Source of the DNA: Janibacter terrae NBRC 107853
GTDB lineage: Bacteria; Actinomycetota; Actinomycetes; Actinomycetales; Dermatophilaceae
Length of the DNA stretch: 64,000 nt
Direction: 5' to 3'
Assembly (NCBI RefSeq): GCF_001591405.1
Contig: NZ_BCUV01000006.1
Coordinates: 682,001 to 746,000, forward strand
The position numbers were made by a program, and so were the translations under genes. Below the pieces are notes generated by a model. That model did not search any database and was not told the DNA's origin. It was given only the letters and a program-made list of their open reading frames with translations. Position 1 is the stretch's first letter, and each line of letters begins with the position of its first letter. Of this stretch, positions 1 through 10,723 are shown one piece after another.

Positions 1-1347
1 GCCGCGGGCGAGCTGCTTCATCATCTTCTGCGCCTGGGTGAAGCGCTCGAGCAGCTGGTTGACCTCGGAGACGGTGACGCCGGAGCCCTTGGCGATGCGC
101 GAGCGGCGCGAGCCGTTGATCTGCTTGGGGTGCGTCCGCTCGAAGGGGGTCATCGAGCGGACCATGGCCTCGACCCGGTCGAACTCGCGCTCGTCGAGCG
201 CGTCGAGCTGGGCGGACATCTGGCCCATGCCCGGCATCATCTTGAGCATCGACTTCAGCGAGCCCATGCGCTTGATGGCCGACATCTGCTCGAGGAAGTC
301 GTTGAAGGTGAAGTCCTCCTCGGCGAGGAACTTGCGCTGCATCTCCTCGGCCTGGCCCTGGTCGAAGGCGCGCTCGGCCTGCTCGATGAGGGTGAGGACG
401 TCACCCATGTCGAGGATGCGGCTGGCCATGCGGTCGGGGTGGAAGACCTCGATGTCGCGGGTCTGCTCGCCGGTCGAGGCGAACATGATCGGTCGGCCGG
501 TCGTGCCGGCCACCGACAGGGCGGCGCCACCGCGGGCGTCACCGTCGAGCTTGGACAGGACGACACCGGTGAAGTCGACGCCCTCGGCGAAGGCGCGGGC
601 GGTCTCGACCGCGGCCTGGCCGATCATCGCGTCGATGACGAAGAGGACCTCGTCGGGCTGGACCGCGGCGCGGATGTCCGCGGCCTGCTGCATCAGCTCG
701 GCGTCGACGGCGAGACGGCCGGCGGTGTCGACGATGACGACGTCGTGCTGCTGGCTCTGGGCGTGGGCGATGCCCGCGCGGCTGACGACGACCGGGTCAC
801 CGAAGGAGCGGGTGCCCTCCCCCGACTCGAGGACTGCGTCGTGGCCGCCGGTGTTGCCGCGCTCCGGGGCGAAGACCGGGACCCCGGCGCGCTGGCCGGT
901 GACCTCGAGCTGGGTGACGGCATTGGGTCGCTGCAGGTCGGCCGCGACGAGGATCGGGGTGTGCCCCTGCTCCTTGAGCCAGGCGCCGAGCTTGCCCGCG
1001 AAGGTCGTCTTGCCGGAGCCCTGGAGGCCGGCGAGCATGATGACCGTCGGCGGGCGCTTGGCGAACTGGATCGTGCGGGTGTTGCCGCCGAGGATCGTCA
1101 CGAGCTCCTCGTTGACGATCTTGATGACCTGCTGGGCCGGGTTGAGCGCCCCGCTCACCTCCGCGCCGGTCGCGCGCTCGCGCACCGCGGAGGTGAACTC
1201 CTTGACGACGGGCAGGGCCACGTCGGCGTCGATGAGCGCCATCCGGATGTCCCGGACGGTCTTGTTGACGTCGGACTCGGACAGGCGCCCCTTGCCGCGG
1301 AGGTTCTTGAACGTCGCGGTCAGGCGGTCGGACAGGCTGGTGAACAC
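1..1347 (-). CDS. ffh: Signal recognition particle protein Ffh (3' end outside window)
   Basis: SRP54-type GTPase that binds signal sequences and 4.5S RNA and delivers ribosomes to FtsY at the membrane. 449 codons are visible; the C-terminal end lies left of position 1. An N domain is followed by the G domain with P-loop GLQGSGKTT (residue ~105), DTAGR and SKLDGDARGG, then the start of the Met-rich M domain (SMLKMMPGMGQM). The GTG start at 1347 is chosen because a TACCCT -10 box lies exactly 7 nt upstream and there is no Shine-Dalgarno sequence, which suggests a leaderless message. It lies downstream of glnD on the same strand, but a hairpin separates the two, so it is probably its own transcription unit. 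Confidence 0.97.
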   Translation of the reverse strand, partial: MFTSLSDRLTATFKNLRGKGRLSESDVNKTVRDIRMALIDADVALPVVKEFTSAVRERATGAEVSGALNPAQQVIKIVNEELVTILGGNTRTIQFAKRPPTVIMLAGLQGSGKTTFAGKLGAWLKEQGHTPILVAADLQRPNAVTQLEVTGQRAGVPVFAPERGNTGGHDAVLESGEGTRSFGDPVVVSRAGIAHAQSQQHDVVIVDTAGRLAVDAELMQQAADIRAAVQPDEVLFVIDAMIGQAAVETARAFAEGVDFTGVVLSKLDGDARGGAALSVAGTTGRPIMFASTGEQTRDIEVFHPDRMASRILDMGDVLTLIEQAERAFDQGQAEEMQRKFLAEEDFTFNDFLEQMSAIKRMGSLKSMLKMMPGMGQMSAQLDALDEREFDRVEAMVRSMTPFERTHPKQINGSRRSRIAKGSGVTVSEVNQLLERFTQAQKMMKQLARG

Positions 1348-1354
1348 CCGGCCT

Positions 1355-1360
1355 AGGGTA
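1355..1360 (-). promoter_or_regulatory. -10 box of leaderless ffh promoter
   Basis: TACCCT on the minus strand, followed by a 7-nt spacer and the GTG start of ffh. It matches the TANNNT plus 6-7 nt arrangement seen at many other starts in this window. Confidence 0.6.
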
Positions 1361-1373
1361 CTTGCCCGCGTCC

Positions 1374-1404
1374 CCTCCCTTCGTCCTCGCCCGGCGAAGG
1401 GAGG
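1374..1404 (-). terminator. Hairpin after glnD
   Basis: CCTCCCTTCG and CGAAGGGAGG form a perfect 10-bp stem with an 11-nt loop, starting two bases after the glnD stop codon. There is no T run. It probably ends or attenuates the amtB-glnB-glnD transcript before ffh. Confidence 0.6.
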
Positions 1405-1405
1405 A

Positions 1406-3748
1406 TCACGCGCCGTCGCAGGCGTCGATCACCGTCGCGAGGAGGCGGGCCACGGCCGCCGGGCCGAGCGCCCGTCCGTCGCGGCCGGTCACGTAGAAGG
1501 TGTCCAGGGTCTGGCCGGCGAAGGTGGAGATGTGCGCCGACCGCACGGCCACGTCCTGGCCTGCGAGCGCGACGCCGATGTCGTGGAGCAGCCCGGGGCG
1601 GTCCTGCGAACGCACCTCGATGACGGTGGCCCCGCCGCCGACGCCCGGGAGCACGAAGGCCCGCGTCCCGCCGGCGGCGGTCGCGCCGCCGGCCGCCCGG
1701 CGGCGTGCGAGCGAGCCGAGCGCGGCACGGTCGCCGGCGCCGAGCCGGAGCAGTCCCGCGGTGACGCGCAGGGGTTCGGGGGGGTCGCCGCCCGGCGACT
1801 CGACGAACCACTCGTCCACGGCGATGCCGTCGACGGTCGCCAGCCGGGCCCGTCGCACCGTCATGCCGTGGGCGGCGAGGAGGCCCGCGGTGTCGGCGAA
1901 GAGGCCCACCCGGTCCTGTGCGTGCACGGTGACGGTCCATCCCCCGGGCCCCGGCTCGACCCGCACGTGCGGTCGCCCGGCGACGACGTCCCCGAGGGCA
2001 GCGTCATCGACCTGCGGCGCGGGCGCGAGGGGCGGGACGGGCGGCGCGTTGCCGGTGAGCAGGGCCCGCACCTGGCCGGTGAGGGTGTCGAGCAGGCTGG
2101 CGCGCCAGTCGGTCCACGCCTTGGGGCCGGCGGCGCGGGCGTCGGCGATGGTGAGGGCCCGCAGCAGCTCGAAGGTCGACGCGTCCTGCCCGACGAGCTC
2201 GCACACGCTCGCCGCGGTGGCCGGCTCGGCGAGGTCCCGGCGCGTCGCGGTCTCGACGAGGGTGAGGTGCTCGCGCACGAGCAGCACGACGACCTCCCGG
2301 TCGGGGTCGGGCAGGCCCCACCGCGCGAGCACGCGCTCGGCGATCCCGGCGCCGGTGCGCGAGTGGTCCCTCGCGCCGGCGACCTTGCCGATGTCGTGCA
2401 GGAGGGCGGCCAGGAGCAGCAGGTCGGGCCGGGCGACGTCGCGGGTGAGCGCGGCCGCCTGCGCCACGGTCTCGAGCAGGTGCCGGTCGACGGTGTGCCG
2501 GTGCACCGGGTTGCGCTGGGGCCGGGAGCGCACGGCGGTCCACTCGGGCAGCCACCGCTCGACCACGCCGGCCTGGTCGAGCCCCTCCCAGACCGTCTCG
2601 AGGCCCGGTCCGGAGGCGAGCAGGTCGGTGAGCAGGTCCAGCGCGTGCCGGTCCCACGGGCTCGGCAGGTCGGGGCAGGTGGCGAGGTTGGTGAGGGTCT
2701 GCGGCGCCAGGGGCAGCCGGTTGCGGGCGGCGGCGACGGCGGCGCGCAGCGGCAGTGTGGGGTCGCTGGCGACCAGGCGGGTCGAGCCGAGGACGGCCTC
2801 GCCGTCGTGGGCGAAGAGCCCGTGCCCGAGCGGTGACATCGCGGGACGTCGTGGTCCGACCCGCAGGGTGCGGGCCCGCTGGCTCTGGCCGGCCCGCCGC
2901 ATCGTCGACCCGAGGGCCCACGCGATGGTGCGGGCCGAGGTCGAGACGAGGGTGAGCAGCTCGTCGGCGTCCGGCAGGCCGAGCAGCGCGGCGACGGCGT
3001 CGTGCTCCTCGCGCAGCAGCCGGTCGCGACCCCGGCCGCTCACGACGTGCAGGGCGTCGCGCACGTCGAGCAGCCGCCCGAGCGCCGGGTCGACCGCGCC
3101 GTGGGGGCGGTCGGTGAGCCAGGCCCGGGTCAGGGCGTGGAGCACGGTGACGTCGCGGATCCCGCCGAGGGCCTCCTTGAGGTCGGGTTCGATCTGCTGG
3201 CCGAGGTCCCCGTGGCGATGGTGCCGGGCCCGCACCGACTCGAGGAACTGCGGCAGCCGGGTGCGGGCACCGGCCCGCCAGTCGTGGGCGACGGTGGAGC
3301 GCACGCCCGCGACGAGGTCCTCGTCGCCGGCGAGGTGCGTGATGTCGAGGAGGCCGACGGCGGCCGAGAGGTCGTCGCGGGCGACGGCGCGGCACTGGGC
3401 GGCCGAGCGGACGGAGTGGTCGAGGGCCAGGCCGGAGTCCCAGATCGGGTACCAGAGCCGCTCCGCCGCGCCGGCGAGGTCCCCGGCGGCGACGCTGCGC
3501 CCGTCGTGCACGAGCACGAGGTCGAGGTCGCTCAGGGGACCCGACCACCCACGGCCGAGGGACCCGACGGCAGCCAGGGCGATCCCCTCGCGGTCGCCGA
3601 CGGCGGCCGCGTGGAGCTCGGCGAGCCACGTGCGGGTGGCGGCGGTGATGGCCGCACGCCGGACCGCGCCGGCCCCGGGAGCGGTGAACTCCCGGGTGCC
3701 GGCGAGGTCGAGGCGCACGGCGCGCATGTCGGGCACGGGGCGGGTCAT
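1406..3748 (-). CDS. glnD: PII uridylyl/adenylyltransferase GlnD
   Basis: Bifunctional nucleotidyltransferase and nucleotidyl-removing enzyme that modifies PII (GlnB/GlnK) according to glutamine level; actinobacterial GlnD is known to adenylylate PII. The 780-residue protein has the usual order: a nucleotidyltransferase domain with GSLGRGWSGPLSDLDLVLVH (residue ~62), a PII-uridylyltransferase helical region, an HD domain (ALLHDIGKVAG, ~445), and two C-terminal ACT domains (VTVHAQDRVGLFADT and IEVRSQDRPGLLHDIG). It starts 13 nt after glnB stops, so the genes are co-transcribed with amtB. A second possible start is the Met at residue 8. Confidence 0.96.
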   Translation of the reverse strand: MTRPVPDMRAVRLDLAGTREFTAPGAGAVRRAAITAATRTWLAELHAAAVGDREGIALAAVGSLGRGWSGPLSDLDLVLVHDGRSVAAGDLAGAAERLWYPIWDSGLALDHSVRSAAQCRAVARDDLSAAVGLLDITHLAGDEDLVAGVRSTVAHDWRAGARTRLPQFLESVRARHHRHGDLGQQIEPDLKEALGGIRDVTVLHALTRAWLTDRPHGAVDPALGRLLDVRDALHVVSGRGRDRLLREEHDAVAALLGLPDADELLTLVSTSARTIAWALGSTMRRAGQSQRARTLRVGPRRPAMSPLGHGLFAHDGEAVLGSTRLVASDPTLPLRAAVAAARNRLPLAPQTLTNLATCPDLPSPWDRHALDLLTDLLASGPGLETVWEGLDQAGVVERWLPEWTAVRSRPQRNPVHRHTVDRHLLETVAQAAALTRDVARPDLLLLAALLHDIGKVAGARDHSRTGAGIAERVLARWGLPDPDREVVVLLVREHLTLVETATRRDLAEPATAASVCELVGQDASTFELLRALTIADARAAGPKAWTDWRASLLDTLTGQVRALLTGNAPPVPPLAPAPQVDDAALGDVVAGRPHVRVEPGPGGWTVTVHAQDRVGLFADTAGLLAAHGMTVRRARLATVDGIAVDEWFVESPGGDPPEPLRVTAGLLRLGAGDRAALGSLARRRAAGGATAAGGTRAFVLPGVGGGATVIEVRSQDRPGLLHDIGVALAGQDVAVRSAHISTFAGQTLDTFYVTGRDGRALGPAAVARLLATVIDACDGA

Positions 3749-3761
3749 GGGGTGACGAGGC

Positions 3762-5597
<1,836 letters not shown>

Positions 5598-5674
5598 GAC
5601 CGGCTCACGGTCGTGACGGTCATGTAAACACCGCCCCGGTCGTCTTCGGCGGAGGGAGGCGCCGGGTACCGGTC

Positions 5675-5680
5675 TAGGGT
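5675..5680 (+). promoter_or_regulatory. -10 box of leaderless promoter (DCC protein)
   Basis: TAGGGT, 7-nt spacer, then the ATG at 5688; no Shine-Dalgarno sequence. Confidence 0.55.
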
Positions 5681-5687
5681 GAGGCCC

Positions 5688-6080
5688 ATGCGTCCGGTCC
5701 TCGTCTTCGATGGTGACTGCGGGATGTGCACGACGTCGGCCGCCTTCGCCGAGCGCCACGTGCGCCGCTCCCCCGCGGACTTCGACATCGCCGCCAGCCA
5801 GCACCTCGACCTCGCGGCCCTCGGGCTGACCCGGCAGCAGTGCGTGGAGGCCCTGCAGTGGGTCGACGCCGAGGGACGTGTCGTCTCCGGCCACGCGGCC
5901 GTCGCCGCGCTGCTGCGCGCGGGACGCTGGTGGGGCCGGCCGCTCGGGCACCTCGTCGACGCTCCCGGGCTGCGCCGCCTGTCGGCCCGGGCCTACCGGT
6001 GGGTCGCGGCACACCGACACATGTTCCCCGGGGGCACGCCGGCGTGCGCCCTCCCGTCACCCGAGCAGGGGCACCCATGA
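5688..6080 (+). CDS. DUF393/DCC family thiol-disulfide oxidoreductase-like protein
   Basis: Small 130-residue member of the DCC family (DUF393), predicted thioredoxin-like proteins of unknown substrate. The N terminus VLVFDGDCGMC carries the defining DxxC...C pattern, here with two cysteines spaced CGMC as in thiol oxidoreductases. The ATG at 5688 is preceded by a -10 box at leaderless spacing; a GTG at 5679 is possible but would fall inside that box. The stop overlaps the next gene (ATGA), so the two are translationally coupled. Confidence 0.85.
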   Translation: MRPVLVFDGDCGMCTTSAAFAERHVRRSPADFDIAASQHLDLAALGLTRQQCVEALQWVDAEGRVVSGHAAVAALLRAGRWWGRPLGHLVDAPGLRRLSARAYRWVAAHRHMFPGGTPACALPSPEQGHP

Positions 6081-6787
6081 CGACACCACCTCCCGGCCCC
6101 GGACGGCCCGGTGGCTACCCGTACGGCACTCCCGGTCAGGGCCCGACCGGCTACGGGCCCCCCGGCTACGGGCCGCCCGGCTACGGACCGCCCGGCTACG
6201 GACCGCCGAAGAAGGGCGGGGTCCCCCTCTGGGCGTGGATCGTGGGTGGCATCGCCCTCCTCCTCGTCTTCTGCCTGTGCGGCGGCATCGGCCTGTACAC
6301 GCTGTCCGACCGCGACGTGACCTCGACGGCGCAGACCGTGACCGAGACGCCGACGACCGAGCCGCCCACGACGGAGCCGCCGACGACCGAGCCGCCCACG
6401 ACGGACCCGTCGAGCACGACCACGCCCACCGTGCCGTCGACGACGGACCCGTCGAGCACGGCCACGACGGGTCCGACGAGCGCCCCGACGCAGTCGATCC
6501 CGCCCACACCGGCCGGCTCGACCGCCAACACCGACACGAGCCGGACGCTCTCGGCGGACGACCTCGAGGGGCAGATCGCCCGGGGCATGAGCCAGTACGG
6601 GCACACCCGGTCCGAGATCTCCTGCTCGTCCCCGCTCGTGCTCGTCGCGGGCCGCACGACCTCCTGCACCGCGCCCGTCCCCGGCAGCAGCACCCGCCGC
6701 TCGACCGTCACCGTCGAGACCGCGTGGGCGGTCAGCACGAGCACGCAGCTGCGCTACTACCTGACCTTCAACCAGACGCTGGGCTGA
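6077..6787 (+). CDS. Gly/Tyr/Pro-rich membrane-anchored protein with DUF4333-like C-terminal domain
   Basis: 236 residues. A cytoplasmic Gly-Tyr-Pro-rich head contains four tandem GYGPP units. One membrane helix follows (LWAWIVGGIALLLVFCLCGGIGLY, residues ~52-75, given here as the segment from LWAWIV to GIGLY). A long Thr/Pro linker (repeats of TTEPP) probably spans the cell wall. The last ~85 residues form a DUF4333-like domain with two cysteines (ISCSSP and TSCTAP) likely to be disulfide-bonded. The substrate or partner is unknown. Coupling to the DCC thiol protein by an ATGA overlap is suggestive, since this protein carries an extracytoplasmic Cys pair. Confidence 0.8.
   Translation: MTTPPPGPGRPGGYPYGTPGQGPTGYGPPGYGPPGYGPPGYGPPKKGGVPLWAWIVGGIALLLVFCLCGGIGLYTLSDRDVTSTAQTVTETPTTEPPTTEPPTTEPPTTDPSSTTTPTVPSTTDPSSTATTGPTSAPTQSIPPTPAGSTANTDTSRTLSADDLEGQIARGMSQYGHTRSEISCSSPLVLVAGRTTSCTAPVPGSSTRRSTVTVETAWAVSTSTQLRYYLTFNQTLG
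6149..6208 (+). repeat. Four tandem 15-bp units coding GYGPP
   Basis: GGCTACGG(G/A)CC(C/G)CC(C/G) repeated four times in frame. The units differ only at synonymous positions, which suggests recent expansion. Confidence 0.85.
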
Positions 6788-6792
6788 GCGCG

Positions 6793-6837
6793 GCACGACG
6801 CAGGCCCCGACCGTGACGGTCGGGGCCTGCGTCGTGC
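6793..6837. terminator. Bidirectional terminator, 22-bp perfect stem
   Basis: GCACGACGCAGGCCCCGACC and its exact complement flank a tiny loop around 6815. It lies between the convergent DUF4333-like gene and ftsY and serves both strands; there is no T run. Confidence 0.85.
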
Positions 6838-6847
6838 GCGGGAGGGG

Positions 6848-8236
6848 TCAGCCGACGATCGCGTCGACGAAGGCCTCCGGCACGAAGGGCGCCAGGTCGT
6901 CCGGTCCCTCACCGAGCCCGACGAGCTTGACCGGCACCCCGAGGGTGCGCTGCACGGCGACGACGATGCCGCCCTTGGCGGTGCCGTCGAGCTTGGTGAG
7001 CACGACGCCGGTGACGTCGACGGCCTCGGAGAAGACCTTGGCCTGGGCCAGGCCGTTCTGGCCGGTGGTCGCGTCGAGGACGAGCAGGACCTCGTCGATC
7101 GGGGTCTGCTTCTCGATGACGCGCTTGACCTTGGCCAGCTCGTCCATGAGGCCGACCTTGTTGTGCAGCCGACCGGCGGTGTCGATGATCACGACGTCCA
7201 CCTCGGTGTCGGCCGCGGCCTTGACGGCGTCGAAGGCGACCGCCGCGGGGTCGGCGCCCTCCCGGTCGCTGCGCACGGTGGGGACCCCGACGCGGGCACC
7301 CCAGGTCTCGAGCTGGTCGGCGGCGGCCGCGCGGAAGGTGTCCGCCGCCCCGAGGATCACGTCCCGGTCGTTGGCGACCAGCACGCGGGCGAGCTTGCCG
7401 ACGGTCGTCGTCTTGCCCGTGCCGTTGACGCCGACGACGAGGATGCACGCGGGGCGGCCGTCGACGCGTGAGGCCGCGAGACCCCGGTCCATGCTCGGGT
7501 CGACGAGCGCGAGGAGGTCCTGGTAGAGCCAGTCCTTGGCGATCTCGGGGTCGGTCGTCCCGTCGACGGAGACGTGCTCGCGCAGCGAGTCGACGAGCTC
7601 GGTGGTCGGCTCCAGACCGAGGTCCGCCGCCAGCAGCGTGTCCTCGACCTCCTCCCAGTCCTCCTCGCTGAGCCGGCCCTGCGACAGCAGCGCGAGCAGG
7701 CCCTTGCCGATGGCACCGTTGGAGCGGGCCAGTCGCGAGCGCAGCGCCCGCATCCGGTCGCGGGTCGGCGCCGGGGTCTCGATCTCGGGCTCGACCGCGG
7801 CGGCCTCCGGCTCCGGGACCGTGACCTCCGGCTCCAGCGTCGGCTCGGGGGTCGCGGCCGGCGGGGCCGTGCGGGCCCGCTCGACGTCGGCGTCGGGGCG
7901 CAGGGGGGTGAAGTCCTCCTCCGCGGCCGGCTCGGCGGCGGCCGGCTCGTCCGCAGCCGGCTCGGGGGCGGGTGCCTCGGCGGGCTCGTCGACGGGCGCC
8001 TCGTCCCCCTTCGGGGGGGGTGCCTGCGCCTTGGCGTGCTCGCTCGGGCGGTCGAGGACGATCGACCCGCTGCGGTGGTCCGCGCTGCCCTTCGGCCGCT
8101 CCGGCGGACGCTGCTCCGGCGGCAGCTCCTTGGTCCTGCCGCCGCCACCGCGCAGGAAGGCGGCGATCAGCCCGCCGAGGACGACCAGCAGGCCGACGGC
8201 GACGGCGATGTACTCGGTCAGTGTGTCGATACCCAT
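6848..8236 (-). CDS. ftsY: SRP receptor FtsY
   Basis: Membrane-associated GTPase that receives ribosome-SRP complexes. The protein has 462 residues from the ATG at 8236; an adjacent GTG at 8239 is equally possible. An N-terminal membrane helix (residues ~7-28) is followed by a long acidic, Pro/Ala/Glu-rich A region to ~165, then the NG domains with P-loop GVNGTGKTTT, DTAGRLHNK and TKLDGTAKGG. The partner Ffh is encoded 5 kb away. In many actinobacteria ftsY directly follows smc; here an M13 peptidase and a DUF309 gene lie between them. Confidence 0.96.
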   Translation of the reverse strand: MGIDTLTEYIAVAVGLLVVLGGLIAAFLRGGGGRTKELPPEQRPPERPKGSADHRSGSIVLDRPSEHAKAQAPPPKGDEAPVDEPAEAPAPEPAADEPAAAEPAAEEDFTPLRPDADVERARTAPPAATPEPTLEPEVTVPEPEAAAVEPEIETPAPTRDRMRALRSRLARSNGAIGKGLLALLSQGRLSEEDWEEVEDTLLAADLGLEPTTELVDSLREHVSVDGTTDPEIAKDWLYQDLLALVDPSMDRGLAASRVDGRPACILVVGVNGTGKTTTVGKLARVLVANDRDVILGAADTFRAAAADQLETWGARVGVPTVRSDREGADPAAVAFDAVKAAADTEVDVVIIDTAGRLHNKVGLMDELAKVKRVIEKQTPIDEVLLVLDATTGQNGLAQAKVFSEAVDVTGVVLTKLDGTAKGGIVVAVQRTLGVPVKLVGLGEGPDDLAPFVPEAFVDAIVG

Positions 8237-8279
8237 CACGGGGACATCTTCGCAGCCTCGGCCGGTCGCGCAGAACCCG

Positions 8280-8768
8280 TCAGGAGCGAAGGGAGGGCAC
8301 CGGCACCGTCTCCTCCGGACGGGCCGCGAGGGCGCGTGCCCAGACGAGCAGCCCGGCGACGTCGATCCCGTGCGGGGCGATGGCGACGTAGCGCTCGATG
8401 GCGTCAGCGCCTCGCGTCGTGACGGTGGTGGCGCCGCGCCGGTTGCCGCGGCGCTGGTGCGTCAGGCCGACGGCGAGCTGGGCCAGGCCCTGCCAGAGGG
8501 CGCGCTCCGGCTCGGGCGCGGACTTCCACTGCTCCTCGAGGACCTCGTGGGCGTGGAAGGGCATGCCCCGGTCGAGCCACTCCTGGGCCTCGGCGAGCGC
8601 CTCGTCGGGCGTGCGCTCGCGCGCCTCGACCCGCTCGGCGCCGGGGCTGCCGTACGGGAGCGGTCGCCCCAGCCCGTCTCGGGGACGGGCCTGCTCGGCC
8701 CGTCCCTCGGCGTTGCGGTCGCGGGGCCCGGTCAGAAGAGCGTCACCCGCTGCTCGGGCGCGAGCCAC
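8280..8768 (-). CDS. DUF309 domain protein
   Basis: 162 residues from a GTG that overlaps the M13 peptidase 3' end by 37 bp. The helical DUF309 core (residues ~50-135) has the family signature FHAHEVLEEQWK and a following QGLAQLAVGLTHQRRGN helix. The function of DUF309 is unknown; it is an all-helical domain. No internal start occurs until well inside the domain, so the overlapping GTG is preferred. It is probably translated from the peptidase message. Confidence 0.8.
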   Translation of the reverse strand: MARARAAGDALLTGPRDRNAEGRAEQARPRDGLGRPLPYGSPGAERVEARERTPDEALAEAQEWLDRGMPFHAHEVLEEQWKSAPEPERALWQGLAQLAVGLTHQRRGNRRGATTVTTRGADAIERYVAIAPHGIDVAGLLVWARALAARPEETVPVPSLRS

Positions 8769-10723
8769 ATGCCGTCGCCCTCACGGGTGCCGTAGGCCTC
8801 GTGGAAGGCGTCGATGTTGCGCACGGCGTTGCCCCGCACGTCCTGCGGGCTGTGCGGGTCCACGGCGAGCAGGCGCACGGCCTCCTCGGTGCGGGCGTCG
8901 CCGCACCACACGCGGGCCCAGTTGTTGAAGAAGCGTTGGTCGCCGGTCAGTCCGTCCTCGCCCACCTGCTGCGCGACCTCGTCACCGACCGCGATGCGGT
9001 AGGCCGCGTGCCCGATGGCCAGCCCGCCGATGTCGCCGATGTTCTCGCCGACGGTCAGGGCGCCGTTGACGGTGTGGCCCGGCGCGTGGCGGGTCGTGTA
9101 CGCGTCGAACTGCGCGATGAGCGCCTCGCGACGCTCGTCGAAGGCCTCGCGGTCGGACGCGGTCCACCAGTCACGCAGGTTGCCCTGCCCGTCGAAGGTC
9201 GAGCCGGCGTCGTCGAAGCCGTGCCCGATCTCGTGGCCGATGACCGCACCGATGCCGCCGTAGTTGTCGGCGTCCTCGCCCTCGGCGTCGAAGAAGGGCG
9301 GCTGGAGGATCGCCGCGGGGAAGACGATCTCGTTGAGGCCGGGGTTGTAGTACGCGTTGACCGTCTGGGGCGTGAGGAACCACTCGTCCCGGTCGACCGG
9401 ACCGCCGAGCTTGGCGAGCTGGCGGTCGACCTCGAAGGCCGCGACGCGTCGCACGTTGCCCACCAGATCGTCCTCGCGGATCTCGAGCGCGGAGTAGTCG
9501 CGCCACCGCTGCGGGTGACCGACCTTGGGGGTGAAGGCGTCGAGCTTGGCGCGGGCCTCCCCCTTCGTCCCCTCGCCCATCCACGTCGACGCATCGAAGG
9601 AGCGACGGAAGGCCTCGACGAGGTGGTCGACGAGCTCGGCCATCCGCTCGCGGGCGGCCGGCGGGAAGTGGCGGGCGACGTAGAGCTCGCCGACGGCCTC
9701 GCCGAGGGAGGCGTCGACGAGCGAGACCCCGCGCTTCCAGCGGGCGCGCTGCTCCGGGATGCCGGAGAGGGTCCGGCCGACGAAGTCGAACTCCGCCTCG
9801 ACGATCCGCGCGTCGAGGTAGGCGGCGTGGGACTGGACGATGCGTACCCGCAGCCAGTCCTGCCAGGTGGCCAGGTCGACGCCGTCGAGGGCCTCAGTGA
9901 GTCCGCGGAGGAAGTCGGGCTGGCGCACGACGACCTCGTCGAAGGGTGCGCCTGCCCCCAGCCCGCGCGCCCACGCGGCCCAGTCGACGGCGGGCGCGAG
10001 CTCGGTGAGGCCGGCCGCGTCGACGAGCGTGTAGGTCTTCACCGGGTCGCGGTTGGCGACGCGGTCCCAGTGGCTCTCGGCGAGCCGGGTCTCGAGGTCG
10101 ACGACCCGCTCGGCGGTCCGCGTCGCGGTCTCGTCGTCGAGACCGGTCGCGAGGGTGAGGAGCCGCGCGACGTGGTCACGGTAGGCCGCGAGGATCGGCG
10201 CGTGCTGCTCCTCGCGGTAGTAGGACTCGTCGGGCAGGCCCAGGCCGCCCTGCTCGAGGTAGACGACGTAGCGCGAGGAGTCCTTGTCGTCGGTGTTGAC
10301 GAAGGGGAGGACGAACCCGCTCACGCCCTCGCGCCCGAGGCGCCCGGTGAGGGCGACGAGGTCCGGGATGCTCGTGGCGGTGTCGACGCTCTCGAGCAGG
10401 TCGCGGATCGGCTCGACCCCGAGCTCGTCGGCGCGCGCCTCGTCGAGGAAGGAGCGGTAGAGCGCACCGACCTTGCCCGCGACGTCGTCGGCGGCCAGCT
10501 CGCCGGACTCGACGCCGGCGCTCACCTCCTCGATGAGCACGCGGACGTCCTCCTCGGCCTGCTCGCGCAGCACGTCGAAGACCCCGTACCGACCGCGGTC
10601 GGACGGGATCTGCACGGCCTGCAGCCAGTGGTTGTTGACGTGCCCGAAGAGGTCGTCCTGCGGACGCACCCGTGGGTCCACCGGACCGCGGAAGGCCGAG
10701 ACGTCCTCGGGTGCGGTGCTCAT
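8732..10723 (-). CDS. M13 (neprilysin-like) family zinc metallopeptidase
   Basis: 663-residue PepO/neprilysin-like oligopeptidase. The zinc site is GHEIGHGFDD (HEXXH, residue ~495) with the third ligand motif ENIGDIGG about 60 residues later. The substrate-positioning motif NAYYNP is present. There is no signal peptide or membrane anchor, so it is predicted to be cytoplasmic like bacterial PepO. The ATG overlaps the stop of the small membrane gene upstream (ATGA), and DUF309 overlaps its 3' end, so the three form a compact operon. Confidence 0.93.
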   Translation of the reverse strand: MSTAPEDVSAFRGPVDPRVRPQDDLFGHVNNHWLQAVQIPSDRGRYGVFDVLREQAEEDVRVLIEEVSAGVESGELAADDVAGKVGALYRSFLDEARADELGVEPIRDLLESVDTATSIPDLVALTGRLGREGVSGFVLPFVNTDDKDSSRYVVYLEQGGLGLPDESYYREEQHAPILAAYRDHVARLLTLATGLDDETATRTAERVVDLETRLAESHWDRVANRDPVKTYTLVDAAGLTELAPAVDWAAWARGLGAGAPFDEVVVRQPDFLRGLTEALDGVDLATWQDWLRVRIVQSHAAYLDARIVEAEFDFVGRTLSGIPEQRARWKRGVSLVDASLGEAVGELYVARHFPPAARERMAELVDHLVEAFRRSFDASTWMGEGTKGEARAKLDAFTPKVGHPQRWRDYSALEIREDDLVGNVRRVAAFEVDRQLAKLGGPVDRDEWFLTPQTVNAYYNPGLNEIVFPAAILQPPFFDAEGEDADNYGGIGAVIGHEIGHGFDDAGSTFDGQGNLRDWWTASDREAFDERREALIAQFDAYTTRHAPGHTVNGALTVGENIGDIGGLAIGHAAYRIAVGDEVAQQVGEDGLTGDQRFFNNWARVWCGDARTEEAVRLLAVDPHSPQDVRGNAVRNIDAFHEAYGTREGDGMWLAPEQRVTLF

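Noticed and set aside
38-2836. 932-codon plus-strand open frame opposite ffh and glnD
   Set aside because: Composition-driven antisense frame of two clear genes; Ser/Arg-rich and without any domain. The same applies to long antisense frames at 11743-14823, 43723-47181, 52210-54132 and 58130-60025.
6149-6208. CRISPR-like or minisatellite array
   Set aside because: The four 15-bp units are in-frame codons for GYGPP in a Pro-rich protein and have no spacers.
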